A stretch of DNA of 64,000 nt from Maricaulis sp. (GCF_015665295.1 NZ_JADFAJ010000012.1:170187-234186); one strand, 5' to 3'. Counted from the first letter of the stretch, positions 9,689-19,459 are shown. The notes: generated by a model from the sequence alone, not told the origin. Program-made: numbers and translations.

Positions 9689-11005
9689 TCACTGCGGCAA
9701 GCTGATCACCGCCATCAACCCGCCCAGCTCTGACCGGCCCAGGCGGATATCGCCGCCATGATTGCGCGCCACGTCGCGGGCGATGGCGAGGCCGAGGCCG
9801 ACGCCCTTGCGGTTCTGATTGCGGCTTTCATCGAGGCGGTTGAAGGGTTTCAGCGCGTCATCATACTGGTCTTCGGGAATGCCCGGCCCGTCATCCTCGA
9901 CGCGGATCTCGACCCGTGAGCCCGCCTTGGCAACCGTCACCGCGACGACATCACCGAAGCTCTGGGCATTGCCGATCAGATTGGCGAGGGCACGGCGCAT
10001 GGCGCCGGGGCGGACTTCGGCGTCGAGGCTGTCCGTGTCGTCAAAACGGATATCACCGCCATCACGGCGGGCACTGTCGACGGCTTCGCGGGTCAGGGCG
10101 ACGAGATCACAGCGCTCGGTTTCCTCGCTCGCCTCGCCGCGGGCAAAGTCGAGATATTCATCCAGCATGCTTTCCATCTCGTCGAGATCACGCCGGGCAT
10201 CGGCGGTTTCCTCGCTCTGCGGCATCAAAGCGAGCTGCAGCTTGAGCCGGGTCAGTGGCGTGCGCAGGTCATGACTGACGCCGGCCAGGAGGGCGGTGCG
10301 CTGTTCGAGATGGCGCTTGATGCGGGCCCGCATCTCAAGGAAGGCATGCGCGGCCTGGCGGACTTCGGTTGCCCCGGCAGGACGGAAATGGGCGACGTCC
10401 TGGCCGCGACCGAATTGCTCGGCGGCATCGGCGAGACGCCGGATCGGCTTGACCTGGTTGCGGATGAAGACGACCGAGACGGCGGTCAGAAGCGTCGTCG
10501 CCCCGATGATCCACAAGAGGAAGATATGCCCGGTCGTCGCAAAGACCCGGTCGCGCGGCGTGATGAAGCGCAAGACCCCGCCCTCGACCTGGACCCGGAC
10601 ATCGACATAGCTGGGATAGCGGGTGGTATCGAACCAGACCGGATTGTCGAGCTGTTGCGACAGGGCTTCGCGCAGGGTGATGTCGAGCGTGCGAAAGAAA
10701 GAGGAGCGGCGCGAAGTCGGCAAAGTGTCGTCGGGCCGGAAGTCGATTGACAGGCGTGTGGTGCCCAGCGCGGTCTCGATATGGCGCTGGAAGGCCGGTG
10801 TCTCGCCGCCTTCCTCCTCATAGAGCCGCGTCGCCATGGCGATCTCGCCGGCCACGCCCTCGGACAGGCGGCTGGTCACCGTCTCCCAGTGCTCCTCGAA
10901 GAAAGACCAGGCGACCGCGACCTGCATCAGCCCGACCGGCAGGACGATGATCAGCAGCGTCCGCCCGAACAGGCCCTTCGGCATGAAGCGTTTGAGGATC
11001 GACAC
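9689..11005 (-). CDS. Sensor histidine kinase, EnvZ-like
   Basis: 438 residues. Membrane helix near residues 14-32, a periplasmic domain of about 120 residues, second helix near 158-180 (HIFLLWIIGATTLLTAVSVVF), a HAMP segment, then the phospho-acceptor site LLAGVSHDLRTPLTRLKLQL with His245. The ATPase domain shows the N box (LANLIGNAQ), VEDDGPGIPE and GVGLGLAIARDVARNHGG. It lies 6 bp after an OmpR-like regulator on the same strand, so the two form a classical pair; the signal is unknown. The DHp sequence fits the EnvZ/RstB class rather than phytochrome-like kinases. Confidence 0.93.
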   Translation of the reverse strand: MSILKRFMPKGLFGRTLLIIVLPVGLMQVAVAWSFFEEHWETVTSRLSEGVAGEIAMATRLYEEEGGETPAFQRHIETALGTTRLSIDFRPDDTLPTSRRSSFFRTLDITLREALSQQLDNPVWFDTTRYPSYVDVRVQVEGGVLRFITPRDRVFATTGHIFLLWIIGATTLLTAVSVVFIRNQVKPIRRLADAAEQFGRGQDVAHFRPAGATEVRQAAHAFLEMRARIKRHLEQRTALLAGVSHDLRTPLTRLKLQLALMPQSEETADARRDLDEMESMLDEYLDFARGEASEETERCDLVALTREAVDSARRDGGDIRFDDTDSLDAEVRPGAMRRALANLIGNAQSFGDVVAVTVAKAGSRVEIRVEDDGPGIPEDQYDDALKPFNRLDESRNQNRKGVGLGLAIARDVARNHGGDIRLGRSELGGLMAVISLPQ

Positions 11006-11011
11006 GCCGGA

Positions 11012-11713
11012 TCAGTCCTCGAAAACCGGATCGGCGAGCAGGCGATAGCCTTCGCCGCGCACGGTCTGCAAGTGCATGGGCTCCTTGGGATCGCTCTCCA
11101 GCTTGCGGCGCAGGCGCGTGACCTGGACATCGACGGCGCGCTCGCCGCCGCCGGTGCGTTCCGACAGGGTGAGGCGCGACACGGTCTGGCCGGCCGAGGC
11201 CGCCAGTGCAGCCAGCAGGGCCGCCTCGCCGCCGGTGAGACGCACAGGCGCGCCGTCCTGCGTCAGGCTTTCGCGGGGAATGTCAAAGCTCCAGTCGCCG
11301 AAGCTGACCCGCTGGATCGCCGCCTGGGCCGGCTTGGCACGCCGCAGGATGGCGTTGATCCGCAGGACGAGTTCTTCCGGCTCGAAAGGCTTGGGCAGGT
11401 AATCATCGGCGCCCAGCGACAGGCCCTTGATGCGGTCCTCGGCGTCGCCGCGAGCCGTCAGCAGGAGGATCGGCGTGTCGCCGCGCTTGCGCACGGCCTC
11501 GGTCAGCTCGAATCCGTTCATGCCGGGCATCATCACGTCCAGCACCAGCAGGTCGAAGGCGAGGGCGTTGAGTGTCGACAGGGCCTTGTCGGCATTCGGC
11601 GCAGTCGAGACGCGATAGCCGCGTTCCTGCAGGAAGCGTTTGAGCAGGTTGCGGATACGGTCGTCATCATCGACGACGAGGATGTGCGCGTCATCGCCTT
11701 GCGTTTGGGCCAT
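11012..11713 (-). CDS. OmpR-family response regulator
   Basis: 233 residues. The receiver domain has the acidic pocket ILVVDDDDRIRN, phospho-acceptor Asp59 in LLVLDVMMPGMNG, LLLTARG and the conserved Lys in LPKPFEPEEL. The C-terminal winged helix (LTGGEAALLAALAASAGQTVSR and DVQVTRLRRKLESDP...QTVRGEGYRL) is the OmpR/PhoB DNA-binding type. It precedes and is co-transcribed with the kinase at 9689-11005. Sequence flavour suggests envelope or osmotic sensing as in OmpR, but the regulon cannot be read from this window. Confidence 0.94.
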   Translation of the reverse strand: MAQTQGDDAHILVVDDDDRIRNLLKRFLQERGYRVSTAPNADKALSTLNALAFDLLVLDVMMPGMNGFELTEAVRKRGDTPILLLTARGDAEDRIKGLSLGADDYLPKPFEPEELVLRINAILRRAKPAQAAIQRVSFGDWSFDIPRESLTQDGAPVRLTGGEAALLAALAASAGQTVSRLTLSERTGGGERAVDVQVTRLRRKLESDPKEPMHLQTVRGEGYRLLADPVFED

Positions 11714-11764
11714 ATCGTCCTGCTCAATTGCGAGCCGTGATCATGACGCGAGGCGCCGGGCCGC

Positions 11765-12550
11765 TCAAGGTGCTTTGTCGGAGGTCGCCGCCGGCTGCAG
11801 CCGCTCGGCGCAGGCGGCGCGCAGGGCGTCGAGCCCGGCCTCATAGGGTTCCGGGTCGGCATAAATTGCGGCCAGCGGCGCCCGGGCGCCCTCGACCAGC
11901 TCGTCCGGGGTCAACAGGCGCGACATGTGCGGGGTCAGCCCGGCGGCCTGCACGGCTTCAAGCTGCGGCCACATGCGATGCCAGCCGCCATAGAGCCGCA
12001 GCGAGATGACATTGACCGGCAGTCGGGCGCTGGGAACGCTTGTCACAAGCGGCCAGCCGGGTGCCGTGATGGTCGTCTTGTCGGGCGCGTAGAGACCGGT
12101 ATGCACGCTCAGCCGGGCATCCGGCGACAGCGACCTGACAATCTCCAGCAGGTCGAGCGAGAAAGCGTCGATCAGCACGGGCGCATCATGCTGCCCGGCG
12201 AGGCGGACCAGTTCGGCCAGGGCCGCCTTGCGGTCGCCCTTGCCGATTTTCATTTCCAGAACCACGGAATGGCCGCGTGCCGCCGCCAGCGCATCATCCA
12301 GGCGCCACAGTCGGCCGTCCCGGCAACCGGCCTCGACGGCGCGGCGACCGAGGCGGTCGAACATCATGTGCGGATGGCGCGTATAGAGCAGCGGCGGGCC
12401 ATCGCCTTCGGCCACCCAGCAGATATCCGCCTCATGGGCATGGCGCGCCTCGGGCAGGCGCGCGGCGAGGGAAACGCCGCGCTCGAAGGCGGCGGGCGAG
12501 TTCAGCGAACGGTGATGAAGGATTTCGAGCGCTTCAGGCGGATAAGACAT
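11765..12550 (-). CDS. Glycerophosphodiester phosphodiesterase-like TIM-barrel protein
   Basis: 261 residues. The N-terminus EILHHRSLNSPAAFERGVSLA, then HEADICWVAEGDGPPLLYTRHP, resembles GDPD enzymes (HRG..N...AF..A and E.D......G..V..HD), and VVLEMKIGKGD matches the barrel strand with the catalytic Glu/Lys. Several catalytic positions are altered (HRS rather than HRG; EAD; RHP rather than HD), so it may be divergent or have a different phosphodiester substrate. It lies 8 bp downstream of a CDP-alcohol phosphatidyltransferase, which supports a phospholipid link. Confidence 0.65.
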   Translation of the reverse strand: MSYPPEALEILHHRSLNSPAAFERGVSLAARLPEARHAHEADICWVAEGDGPPLLYTRHPHMMFDRLGRRAVEAGCRDGRLWRLDDALAAARGHSVVLEMKIGKGDRKAALAELVRLAGQHDAPVLIDAFSLDLLEIVRSLSPDARLSVHTGLYAPDKTTITAPGWPLVTSVPSARLPVNVISLRLYGGWHRMWPQLEAVQAAGLTPHMSRLLTPDELVEGARAPLAAIYADPEPYEAGLDALRAACAERLQPAATSDKAP

Positions 12551-12557
12551 GCCGCAA

Positions 12558-13118
12558 TCAGCCCTTGCCGTCAGCGGGTTTCAAGCCGGCCAGCAGATAG
12601 TCGACGCAAGACCAGGCTGTGACTGCAACGGCAATCCAGAAGCAGGTCTGGGCGAGGCCGGTCGCAAGGTCCGCATCGATCAAGGAAGCCGGCAGCAGCG
12701 GAACCGACAGCAGCGCGATGATGGCGATGCCTTGCACGATCGCCTTCAACTTGCCTGACAAACGCGCCCCGACTGCGCGCCCCTTCGACTGCATCATCAG
12801 CCGCGCATAGCTCACCAGCACATCGCGCCAGGCAAAGACAATCACGGTCCAGACCGGGATCAGTCCGGCGGCGGCGAGGGCGGTGAAGGCGCCGATCCGG
12901 TAGAGGCTGTCGGCGAGTGGATCGAACTGGGCGCCGAACTCGGATTGCTGATTGAAGCGCCGGGCGACGAAACCGTCGGCCATGTCGGTGATTTCTGCCG
13001 TGACGGCGACGGCGAGGGCGAAAAGGAGACCGGTCTGCCCCTCCATGGCCAGCGCCAGGAAGAGCAGGGGCACCATCGCGATACGGCTCGCGGTGAGCAG
13101 GTTGGGCCAGGTCATCAT
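12558..13118 (-). CDS. CDP-alcohol phosphatidyltransferase (PgsA-like)
   Basis: 186 residues with four or five membrane helices. The family motif D..DG..AR........G...D...D is intact in DMADGFVARRFNQQSEFGAQ followed by FDPLAD (around residues 45-70). Such enzymes displace CMP from a CDP-diacylglycerol with an alcohol such as glycerol-3-phosphate. The start MMTWPNLLTASRIAMVPLLF is typical of PgsA (PNLLT..R). It overlaps the HAD phosphatase gene by 4 bp, so a synthase-phosphatase step (PgsA/PgpB-like) is conceivable but not proven. Confidence 0.85.
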   Translation of the reverse strand: MMTWPNLLTASRIAMVPLLFLALAMEGQTGLLFALAVAVTAEITDMADGFVARRFNQQSEFGAQFDPLADSLYRIGAFTALAAAGLIPVWTVIVFAWRDVLVSYARLMMQSKGRAVGARLSGKLKAIVQGIAIIALLSVPLLPASLIDADLATGLAQTCFWIAVAVTAWSCVDYLLAGLKPADGKG

Positions 13119-13897
13119 GCCGGTCGGGCCTTTCGGGCTGCGAGCAGGCGACCGGCAATCTCGGCAAAGCCGGCGGCTTCCTCACCGGTTGCGATTTCCG
13201 CCGGACGGGCCGTCATGTGCGGCAGGAAGCGGCGCACGCCGGCGACGCCAAAGCTCAGCGGGAAGGCCGCGAACATGGGCTCGTCATTGGGTGCATCGCC
13301 GATATAGGCGACGCTCGCCGGCTGGTCAGCCTCGGGGATGGAGAAACGATCAGCCAGGACCCGTGTGGCGGTGGTCTTCTTGTCGTGATCACCGAACCAG
13401 GCATTGACGTGGATCGAGCTGGTCTTGGCGACCGCACCGGCCGCGGCGAAGCGGGCGCGCACGCGTTCGGCATCATCCAGTGTCGGGCCGGTGACGTCCT
13501 CGGCAAAGTCCACCGCAATGTCACAGATGCGCCAGGCATTGTCGGCGGCGGGGGCGAGATTGTCGGCCAGCTCAAGCGTGCTCTCGGCCAGTTCGCCGAG
13601 GCGGGTCCGGGCCTCGTCTGATGTTTCGCAGAACCAGTCCCGCGCGATCCGGCCATCGCCCCGGCGGGCGAAGCAGAAGGCGCCGTTCTCGCCGATCACG
13701 GCATCGACCGGCCACCAGCGCGCGATCAGGTCGCACCATCCGGCCGGGCGGCCGGTCACGGCGAGGGTGAGGATCCCGGCCGCCTGCAGGCGTTCCATGG
13801 CGGCGAGACTGGCGGCGGGCACGCGCCCGTCATGCGTCACCGTGCCGTCAAGGTCGAAGAGGAAGGCCTTGACCCCGGCGAGGGCGTCGTCAGTCAC
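13115..13897 (-). CDS. HAD-IIB-type phosphatase
   Basis: The GTG start at 13897 gives 260 residues and overlaps the preceding stop codon by 8 bp (GTGACTGA); an ATG at 13951 would add 18 residues inside the upstream gene. HAD motifs: I FLFDLDGTVTHDG near residue 12, II LTLAVTGRPAGW, a Lys in DKKTTATRVL, and IV VAYIGDAPNDEPMF. The cap lies between motifs II and III as in the Cof/sucrose-phosphatase subfamily (ENGA, HVNAWFGDHDKK). Substrate unknown. It overlaps the CDP-alcohol phosphatidyltransferase by 4 bp. Confidence 0.85.
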   Translation of the reverse strand: MTDDALAGVKAFLFDLDGTVTHDGRVPAASLAAMERLQAAGILTLAVTGRPAGWCDLIARWWPVDAVIGENGAFCFARRGDGRIARDWFCETSDEARTRLGELAESTLELADNLAPAADNAWRICDIAVDFAEDVTGPTLDDAERVRARFAAAGAVAKTSSIHVNAWFGDHDKKTTATRVLADRFSIPEADQPASVAYIGDAPNDEPMFAAFPLSFGVAGVRRFLPHMTARPAEIATGEEAAGFAEIAGRLLAARKARPA

Positions 13898-14747
13898 CCC
13901 GCTTACCGGTGTCGACCCGTTTGACGAGTTCATTCCATTCATCCTCATCAAGCTGGAACTGCTCTAGCATTTCGTCGCGCGGAATGGAGCGCGCCGATTG
14001 CAGCCAGAGTCCGAGAAAGAAGAAGATCAATGTTCCCAGGATCGCGATGAAGGGGGCGGCGAGGCCGATGAAGGCGAAGACCGATGAGACGGCCAGGCTA
14101 ACGCCCATTCCCGCGACGACGATGGAACGCCCGACGACTTTCAGGCGGGTGCGGATCGGCACCATGGGCGAGAGCGTATTGGTGTGGACGATTTCGGCTG
14201 CGGCCATCATCGCGCCGGCAATCGCAAGGATCCCGGCATTCCACAGGGCGAGCTCGGAATCAGCGAACGGCGCGGCCCCGGTCGCATCGCCCTGGATGAC
14301 GAGCGCCGCGACCACCATGGCGGCCGACAGGGCGATACCGGAATAGGCTTCCCACTTGTATTCGCGGTGATACTCGATCAGCGCCTCGTGCGAGAGCCTG
14401 CCTTTTTCGACCATGAATTCCTCGGCGTGGCGATAGCGCCGGATACGACCGCGCCGGCCTTTGCCGACAGGCCGGTTCTGGCGAAGCGCGGTGATGATGA
14501 AGAACAGTACCGCCATGGCGTAAATGCCCAGCATGGTGAGCAGTTTGGGCACGGCGCTGACTTCCAGGATGACACAGTGCACAAGGTTGCCGGCGGTGTC
14601 GCAGGTCCCTTCGGGTGCCGTCGCGCCGGCGAGAAAAATCCAGACCGCGCCGATGGTGATCGTGAAGGCAAGCTGGACAAAATTCTTGAACACGGCGCAT
14701 TGCTCCCCCGATTCCACGCCGGGATCATACAAGCCTGTCCGGCGCAT
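13890..14747 (-). CDS. Conserved hypothetical inner-membrane protein
   Basis: 285 residues; no family recognised. About six predicted membrane segments: near residues 26-44, 68-88, 138-155, 165-185 and two in 205-245 (ending FIAILGTLIFFFLGLWL). Between helices 2 and 3 is a basic cytoplasmic loop (GKGRRGRIRRYRHAEEF). The C-terminal tail is acidic (MLEQFQLDEDEWNELV). Two cysteines (GTCDTAGNLVHCVI) lie in a periplasmic loop and could form a disulphide. The stop overlaps the HAD gene start, implying translational coupling. Confidence 0.75.
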   Translation of the reverse strand: MRRTGLYDPGVESGEQCAVFKNFVQLAFTITIGAVWIFLAGATAPEGTCDTAGNLVHCVILEVSAVPKLLTMLGIYAMAVLFFIITALRQNRPVGKGRRGRIRRYRHAEEFMVEKGRLSHEALIEYHREYKWEAYSGIALSAAMVVAALVIQGDATGAAPFADSELALWNAGILAIAGAMMAAAEIVHTNTLSPMVPIRTRLKVVGRSIVVAGMGVSLAVSSVFAFIGLAAPFIAILGTLIFFFLGLWLQSARSIPRDEMLEQFQLDEDEWNELVKRVDTGKRGD

Positions 14748-14754
14748 AAAAGTC

Positions 14755-15306
14755 TCAATCGGTCATGGCGCGGGGCAGGAAACGATGCAGCTGGAAGGCG
14801 GCGGCCAGCCATAGCAACAGGATCCAGACCGCCAGCGCGATCTCGCTGCCGACCCAGCCCAGCGGGGCGGCGAGCAGGGGCAGGCCGCTGGCTATCAGGC
14901 CCAGTGCCCGCCCGATGGCGGCGACTGGCGAGGCGTGATCCGACAGCCCGTCGCGGTCCGATGGGCGGACGAGGTCGTAGGCCGAGCTGGCCAGGATGGC
15001 CAGCACTGGCGCCAGGATATGCGCGGCGGGGCCGATCATCGCGATATAGAGCACCAGCCAGGCGCAGGCATGTAAGGCCCGCGCCAGCCGGGCCAGTGGC
15101 GTGTTGCCGGTCAGGCGCAGCAGCGCAACAACGCTGGCGATCACAAAGGCGGTCGCGCCGAAAACGGCCAGGGCGCGCGCGGTTTCGAGGAAGCCGTCAA
15201 ACGCGGCGGCACTGTCTGCCGATCCGGTCCAGCGCCAGGAAAACCAGATTGCGACCGGTCCGGCGAGGCACAGGATGAGGCGGAGGAGGGCAGCGGCTGC
15301 TTTCAT
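14755..15306 (-). CDS. Hypothetical membrane protein
   Basis: 183 residues from the ATG at 15306, which places the start just after the uvrC stop (15320); longer starts would overlap uvrC. Four or five hydrophobic segments are visible: LLRLILCLAGPVAIWFSW, ALAVFGATAFVIASVVALL, CAWLVLYIAMIGPAAHIL, LGLIASGLPLLAAPLGW and IALAVWILLLWLAAAF. The soluble part is small. No known family is recognised. It lies 7 bp upstream of the next membrane-protein gene and so probably follows uvrC in one unit. Confidence 0.7.
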   Translation of the reverse strand: MKAAAALLRLILCLAGPVAIWFSWRWTGSADSAAAFDGFLETARALAVFGATAFVIASVVALLRLTGNTPLARLARALHACAWLVLYIAMIGPAAHILAPVLAILASSAYDLVRPSDRDGLSDHASPVAAIGRALGLIASGLPLLAAPLGWVGSEIALAVWILLLWLAAAFQLHRFLPRAMTD

Positions 15307-15319
15307 CGTCGGGACCCTG

Positions 15320-17221
15320 TCACTTCTGGAACCAGTCATGGATTTTCCGGGCCATGGCGCCGGAGATACCGTCAACCGCTTCAAGATCGGCGAGCGCCGC
15401 ATTGCGGACGGCCTTGGCGGAGCCGAAATGGGCCAGCAGCGCTTTCTTGCGGGCGGGACCGATACCGTCAATCCCGTCCAGCGGGTTCTCGCTCATCTGC
15501 TTCTTGCGCTTGGCCCGGTGGCCGCCAATGGCAAAGCGGTGAGCCTCATCGCGCAGGCGTTGCAGGTAATAGAGGACCGGGTCCTTCATCGGCAGCTTGA
15601 AGGGCGGTTTGCCAGGCAGGTAGAAGGCTTCGCGGCCGGCATCGCGCTCCGGACCCTTGGCGATGGCCGCGATGGTGATGCCGGTCTCGGCGGTGATGCC
15701 CAGCTCTTCCGCGATTTCCATCACGCTGGACAATTGCCCCTTGCCGCCATCGATCAGAACCAGGTCGGGCATGGGCGCGCCGTCCTCGCGCTCTTTCAGA
15801 AGGCGCGAGAAACGCCGTTTCAGCATCGCCTTCATCATCGCAAAGTCGTCATTGGTGGCGGCGTCATCCCCCTTCATGTTGAAGCGGCGATAATGGTTTT
15901 TCTCGAAGCCTTCCGGCCCGGCGACGATCATGGCGCCGAGCGCGTTGGTGCCCTGAATGTGCGAGTTGTCATAGACCTCGATGCGCTGGGGCAGGTCGGG
16001 CAGGTCGAAGATGCGTTGCACGCCCTTGAGCAATTGCGTCTGGGTGGCGCTTTCCGACAGGCGGCGGGCGAGGCTCTCGCGGGCATTGGTCAGGGTGCGC
16101 TCGACCAGCTTGCGCTTTTCCCCCCGCCGCGGCGTGTGCAGGCTGACCTTGCGCTCGGTGCGCAGGCTCAGCGCCTCACCCAGCAGCTCGGCCTCCTCGA
16201 TCTCGTGCGACAGGAGGATCAGGGCCGGGGCCGGCTTGTCGTCATAGAATTGCGCCACGAAGGCGGCCAGCACCTCGGCCGGTTCGGCCTCGCTGTCATG
16301 GCGCGGGAAGAAGGACTGGTTGCCCCAGTTCTGCCCGGCTCTGAAGAAGAAGACCTGAACGCAGGACTTGCCGCCATCGCTATGCACGGCGACGACATCG
16401 GCTTCCTCGACCCCGTCCGGATTGATGCCCTGGTCGGTGGTGACGGCGGCGATGGCGCGGATCCGGTCGCGCAGCTTGGCGGCGGCCTCGAAATCCATCG
16501 CCTCGGACGCTTCGGCCATGCGGTCCTGCAGCTCGCGGCGCAGGGCGTTCGAACGGCCGCGCAGGAAATCCCTCGCCTCGGAGACCAGCGTGTCATAGGC
16601 AGCGGGCTCGATCAGATCGACGCAGGGCCCGGCGCAGCGCTTGATCTGGTAGAGCATGCAGGGCCGGGAGCGGGCCTCATAGACACTGTCGCTGCAGGTC
16701 CGGACCAGGAAGGCCTTTTGCAGCGTGTTCAGGGTCTGGTTCACCGCGCCCACCGAGGCAAAGGGGCCGAAATAATCGCCCTTCACCTTGCGCGATCCGC
16801 GATGCTTGGTGAGCTGCGGCGCAACGTGATCCTTGCGGATGAGGATATAGGGGAAGCTCTTGTCGTCGCGCAGCAATATGTTGAAGCGCGGCTTCAGCGA
16901 CTTGATCAGATTGGCTTCCAGCAGCAGGGCTTCGGTCTCGGTCTGGGTGACCACGAATTCCATCCGGCGGGTCAGCGCGATCATCATGGCGATGCGGTTG
17001 GAATGGCCCCGGCCATTGGCGTAACTGGCGACCCGGTTCTTCAGATGCCGCGCCTTGCCGACATAGAGCACCGCCCCATCTTCGCCGAACATGCGATAGA
17101 CGCCCGGCTTGGGTGGCAGGTTCCTGACGTATTCGGCGATGAGTTTCGCGCCCGCCAGAGATTGCGCCGGCGCGGCGGAAGCGTCATTGATCGCTTCGGA
17201 TTGAGGAGTTTCGGAATTCAT
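15320..17221 (-). CDS. uvrC: Excinuclease ABC subunit C
   Basis: Dual-incision nuclease of UvrABC nucleotide-excision repair. 633 residues from the ATG at 17221. Domains: GIY-YIG nuclease ([20 protein letters not shown], near residue 40), the Cys-rich UvrB-interacting region ([20 protein letters not shown], then CAGPCV), UVR motif near 220, the RNase H-like C-terminal nuclease ([28 protein letters not shown]) and tandem HhH ([20 protein letters not shown]). Its start codon overlaps that of the divergent SDR gene by 2 bp; an in-frame upstream ATG at 17272 is the only alternative. Confidence 0.96.
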   Translation of the reverse strand: MNSETPQSEAINDASAAPAQSLAGAKLIAEYVRNLPPKPGVYRMFGEDGAVLYVGKARHLKNRVASYANGRGHSNRIAMMIALTRRMEFVVTQTETEALLLEANLIKSLKPRFNILLRDDKSFPYILIRKDHVAPQLTKHRGSRKVKGDYFGPFASVGAVNQTLNTLQKAFLVRTCSDSVYEARSRPCMLYQIKRCAGPCVDLIEPAAYDTLVSEARDFLRGRSNALRRELQDRMAEASEAMDFEAAAKLRDRIRAIAAVTTDQGINPDGVEEADVVAVHSDGGKSCVQVFFFRAGQNWGNQSFFPRHDSEAEPAEVLAAFVAQFYDDKPAPALILLSHEIEEAELLGEALSLRTERKVSLHTPRRGEKRKLVERTLTNARESLARRLSESATQTQLLKGVQRIFDLPDLPQRIEVYDNSHIQGTNALGAMIVAGPEGFEKNHYRRFNMKGDDAATNDDFAMMKAMLKRRFSRLLKEREDGAPMPDLVLIDGGKGQLSSVMEIAEELGITAETGITIAAIAKGPERDAGREAFYLPGKPPFKLPMKDPVLYYLQRLRDEAHRFAIGGHRAKRKKQMSENPLDGIDGIGPARKKALLAHFGSAKAVRNAALADLEAVDGISGAMARKIHDWFQK

Positions 17222-18002
17222 GTCGGACAGGATTGCGCTCGTAACCGGTGGCGGCAAGCGCCTGGGTGCCAAAATCGCCAGCGCCCTCGGTGAGGATGGC
17301 TGGCATGTGATCGTTCACTACAATGCTTCGGCGACCGAGGCACAGGCCGTGGCCGCACAAATCCGTGACGCTGGCGGCTCTGCCAGCGCGGTCGGCTTCG
17401 ACCTTTCCGACACCGGCGCCGTCGAGGCCTTCATGGCCGATGTGGGACGTGTCGACGTTTTGATCAACTCCGCCTCCATTTTCCAGATGGACCGGCCCGA
17501 GGACGTCACCCCGCAATCGCTGGACGATCACTGGCGCATCAATACGGCTGCGCCGGTCCTGCTGGCCAAGGCGATGGCAACGCACCACTCGGCGCGCGCC
17601 TCGGGCTGTGTGATCAATCTGCTCGACCAGAAACTCTTCAATCTCAATCCGGATTTCTTCGCCTACACCCTGTCCAAGCACGCGCTTCTGGGCGCCACGA
17701 CGACCATGGCGATGGCGTTCGCGCCGGCGGTGCGCGTCAATGCGATCGCGCCGGGCATCACCCTGCCATCCGGTGGGCAGAGCGCGGCCGAGTTCGAACG
17801 GGCCCATGCCATGAACCCGATGCGCGGTGGCTCGACGCCTGACGACATCATCCGCGCGGTGCGCTTCATCCTTGCGACCCCGTCCATGACAGGCGAGACG
17901 ATCACCATTGATGGTGGCCAGCATCTCGACGCCCGCAATCGCGACGTCATGTATGCAGCCGGAGTTCCCGAAACAGACGTGCCGGAGGATGACGCCTCAT
18001 GA
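17220..18002 (+). CDS. SDR oxidoreductase, FolM/pteridine reductase-like
   Basis: 260 residues. Short-chain dehydrogenase with the cofactor motif [14 protein letters not shown] near residue 7, [11 protein letters not shown], and the active-site segment ending [10 protein letters not shown] (Tyr...Lys). The TGGGKRLG and N.AS.F patterns resemble FolM dihydromonapterin reductase/PTR1 rather than fatty-acid SDRs. Its stop overlaps the start of a FolB-like dihydroneopterin aldolase by 4 bp, which strongly supports a pterin substrate. The start cannot move downstream because the Rossmann fold begins immediately. Confidence 0.85.
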   Translation: MSDRIALVTGGGKRLGAKIASALGEDGWHVIVHYNASATEAQAVAAQIRDAGGSASAVGFDLSDTGAVEAFMADVGRVDVLINSASIFQMDRPEDVTPQSLDDHWRINTAAPVLLAKAMATHHSARASGCVINLLDQKLFNLNPDFFAYTLSKHALLGATTTMAMAFAPAVRVNAIAPGITLPSGGQSAAEFERAHAMNPMRGGSTPDDIIRAVRFILATPSMTGETITIDGGQHLDARNRDVMYAAGVPETDVPEDDAS

Positions 18003-18400
18003 GACTGGACCAGGTGATCGAGAATGCCCTCGCCAATGCCTCGGGTGAAGATGTCTTCATCTACCGGCTCGAGGGCGTGAAGCTGGATGTCGAGATCGGC
18101 ATCCACGCCTATGAGCGCGGCGTCAAGCAACGCGTCCTGATCGACGTCGTCACCCTGGTCAACAAGGCCTGGTGCGGCTCCGACGATATCGCCACCGTGG
18201 TCGATTACGACTATATCCTGCATGGCATCAAGGCCCTGGAAGCGCGCCAGTTCGACCTTCAGGAAACCCTGTGTGGAGTCGTCCTCGACCTCGCCCTGGA
18301 GCCCGGCACCGTCGCCGCCGCCCAGGTCACCACGCGCAAGGTGGATGCCTATGCGGATGCGGACGCGGTCGGTCTGACGCGGTTCCGTCGCAAGGTTTAG
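17999..18400 (+). CDS. folB: Dihydroneopterin aldolase (FolB-like)
   Basis: 133 residues. FolB converts dihydroneopterin to hydroxymethyl-dihydropterin in folate synthesis. The core VKLDVEIGIHAYERGVKQRVLIDV matches the family segment with the active-site Glu, VDYDYILHGIKA carries the tyrosine region, and TRKVDAYADADAVGL replaces the usual KP.A..A..VGV near the catalytic Lys. The N-terminal 25 residues are an extension compared with E. coli FolB. It is translationally coupled to the FolM-like reductase (ATGA). Confidence 0.82.
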   Translation: MRLDQVIENALANASGEDVFIYRLEGVKLDVEIGIHAYERGVKQRVLIDVVTLVNKAWCGSDDIATVVDYDYILHGIKALEARQFDLQETLCGVVLDLALEPGTVAAAQVTTRKVDAYADADAVGLTRFRRKV

Positions 18401-18552
18401 GGCGGGGCTGATTGGTTCCCGCTTTGGACCAAACCGACTTCAACGACGTTATTTATTGCCTGAGCGGAATAATTCACTTGCCCGACCGTCGGCTACACGC
18501 GGGGCTGGGGAACCCGCATATCTGTCTCAATATTCCAGACAAGGAGGCAGAC

Positions 18553-19254
18553 ATGCTGACCATCAGACGTTCAGAGGATCGCGGCCCCAGCAGGATCGGC
18601 TGGCTGGACTCCAGGCACAGCTTTTCATTCGGGCAGTATCATGATCCCGCGCACATGGGCTTCGGACCCTTGCGGGTGATCAACGAGGACAGGGTGATCG
18701 GCGGGGCCGGATTTCCCACCCATGGCCACGCCAATATGGAGATCATCTCCTATGTCCTGGACGGCGCCCTCGAGCATCGCGACTCGATCGGCACCGGCTC
18801 GGTGATCCGTCCGGGCGATGTCCAACGCATGAGCGCCGGGTCCGGCATCCGCCATTCCGAATTCAATCACTCGAAAACCGAGGGCGTGCACTTCCTGCAG
18901 ATCTGGATCCTGCCGGATGCGGACGGGATCGCGCCGAGCTATGAGCAAAAAGCGTTCGATGAGGCCAGCAAGCGTGGCCAGCTGCGCCTTGTGGGCTCGC
19001 GCGACGCCCGCGACGGTTCGCTGACCCTGCATCAGGATGTCGATCTCTATGCGGGGCTGTTCGACGGCGATGAGCGGGCGGAATTGCCGCTGCGCGACGG
19101 CCGCGCTGCCTGGGTCCAGATCGCCCGAGGCGAGGTCCGAATCAATGACGCAGACCTCAGGGCCGGCGATGGGGCCGCGATCACGAATGAAGACCGTATT
19201 GTCATCGACAACGGCCGCTCGGCTGAGGTCCTCGTCTTTGACATGAAGCTCTAG
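18553..19254 (+). CDS. Pirin-family protein (YhaK-type)
   Basis: 233 residues from the ATG at 18553, with a strong AAGGAGG at 18541-18547 setting the start. Pirins are bicupin metal proteins; some have quercetin 2,3-dioxygenase activity. The metal site is intact: HGHANMEIISYVLDGALEHRD supplies two His and a third after the turn, and GSGIRHSEFNHS completes it. The C-terminal cupin is less conserved. The 150-bp upstream region is AT-richer than its surroundings and should contain its own promoter; no partner gene is evident. Confidence 0.92.
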   Translation: MLTIRRSEDRGPSRIGWLDSRHSFSFGQYHDPAHMGFGPLRVINEDRVIGGAGFPTHGHANMEIISYVLDGALEHRDSIGTGSVIRPGDVQRMSAGSGIRHSEFNHSKTEGVHFLQIWILPDADGIAPSYEQKAFDEASKRGQLRLVGSRDARDGSLTLHQDVDLYAGLFDGDERAELPLRDGRAAWVQIARGEVRINDADLRAGDGAAITNEDRIVIDNGRSAEVLVFDMKL

Positions 19255-19459
19255 ACGAGGCCATCCGGAGTCAGGCGCGCTGGTGGAGGCCGCGCCTGGC
19301 AGGCAGGTGCCACCCATCGACCGGCACGCGGTCTGGCCCGGCTCACGAACGGAATCGTCCCTGTGCCGGGCTTTTGTCCGTCATCTGCCCGAGGCGTGGA
19401 CGCCCCGCCTCAATCGTCCTGCTTGAGCAGGGGCGTCGCCGTCCCGGACCCGGCGCCTG

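Noticed and set aside
15101..17293. A 730-codon open frame on the plus strand opposite uvrC
   Set aside because: It is antisense to a clear UvrC with all domains. High-GC codon bias leaves long open shadow frames; no motifs or start signals support it.
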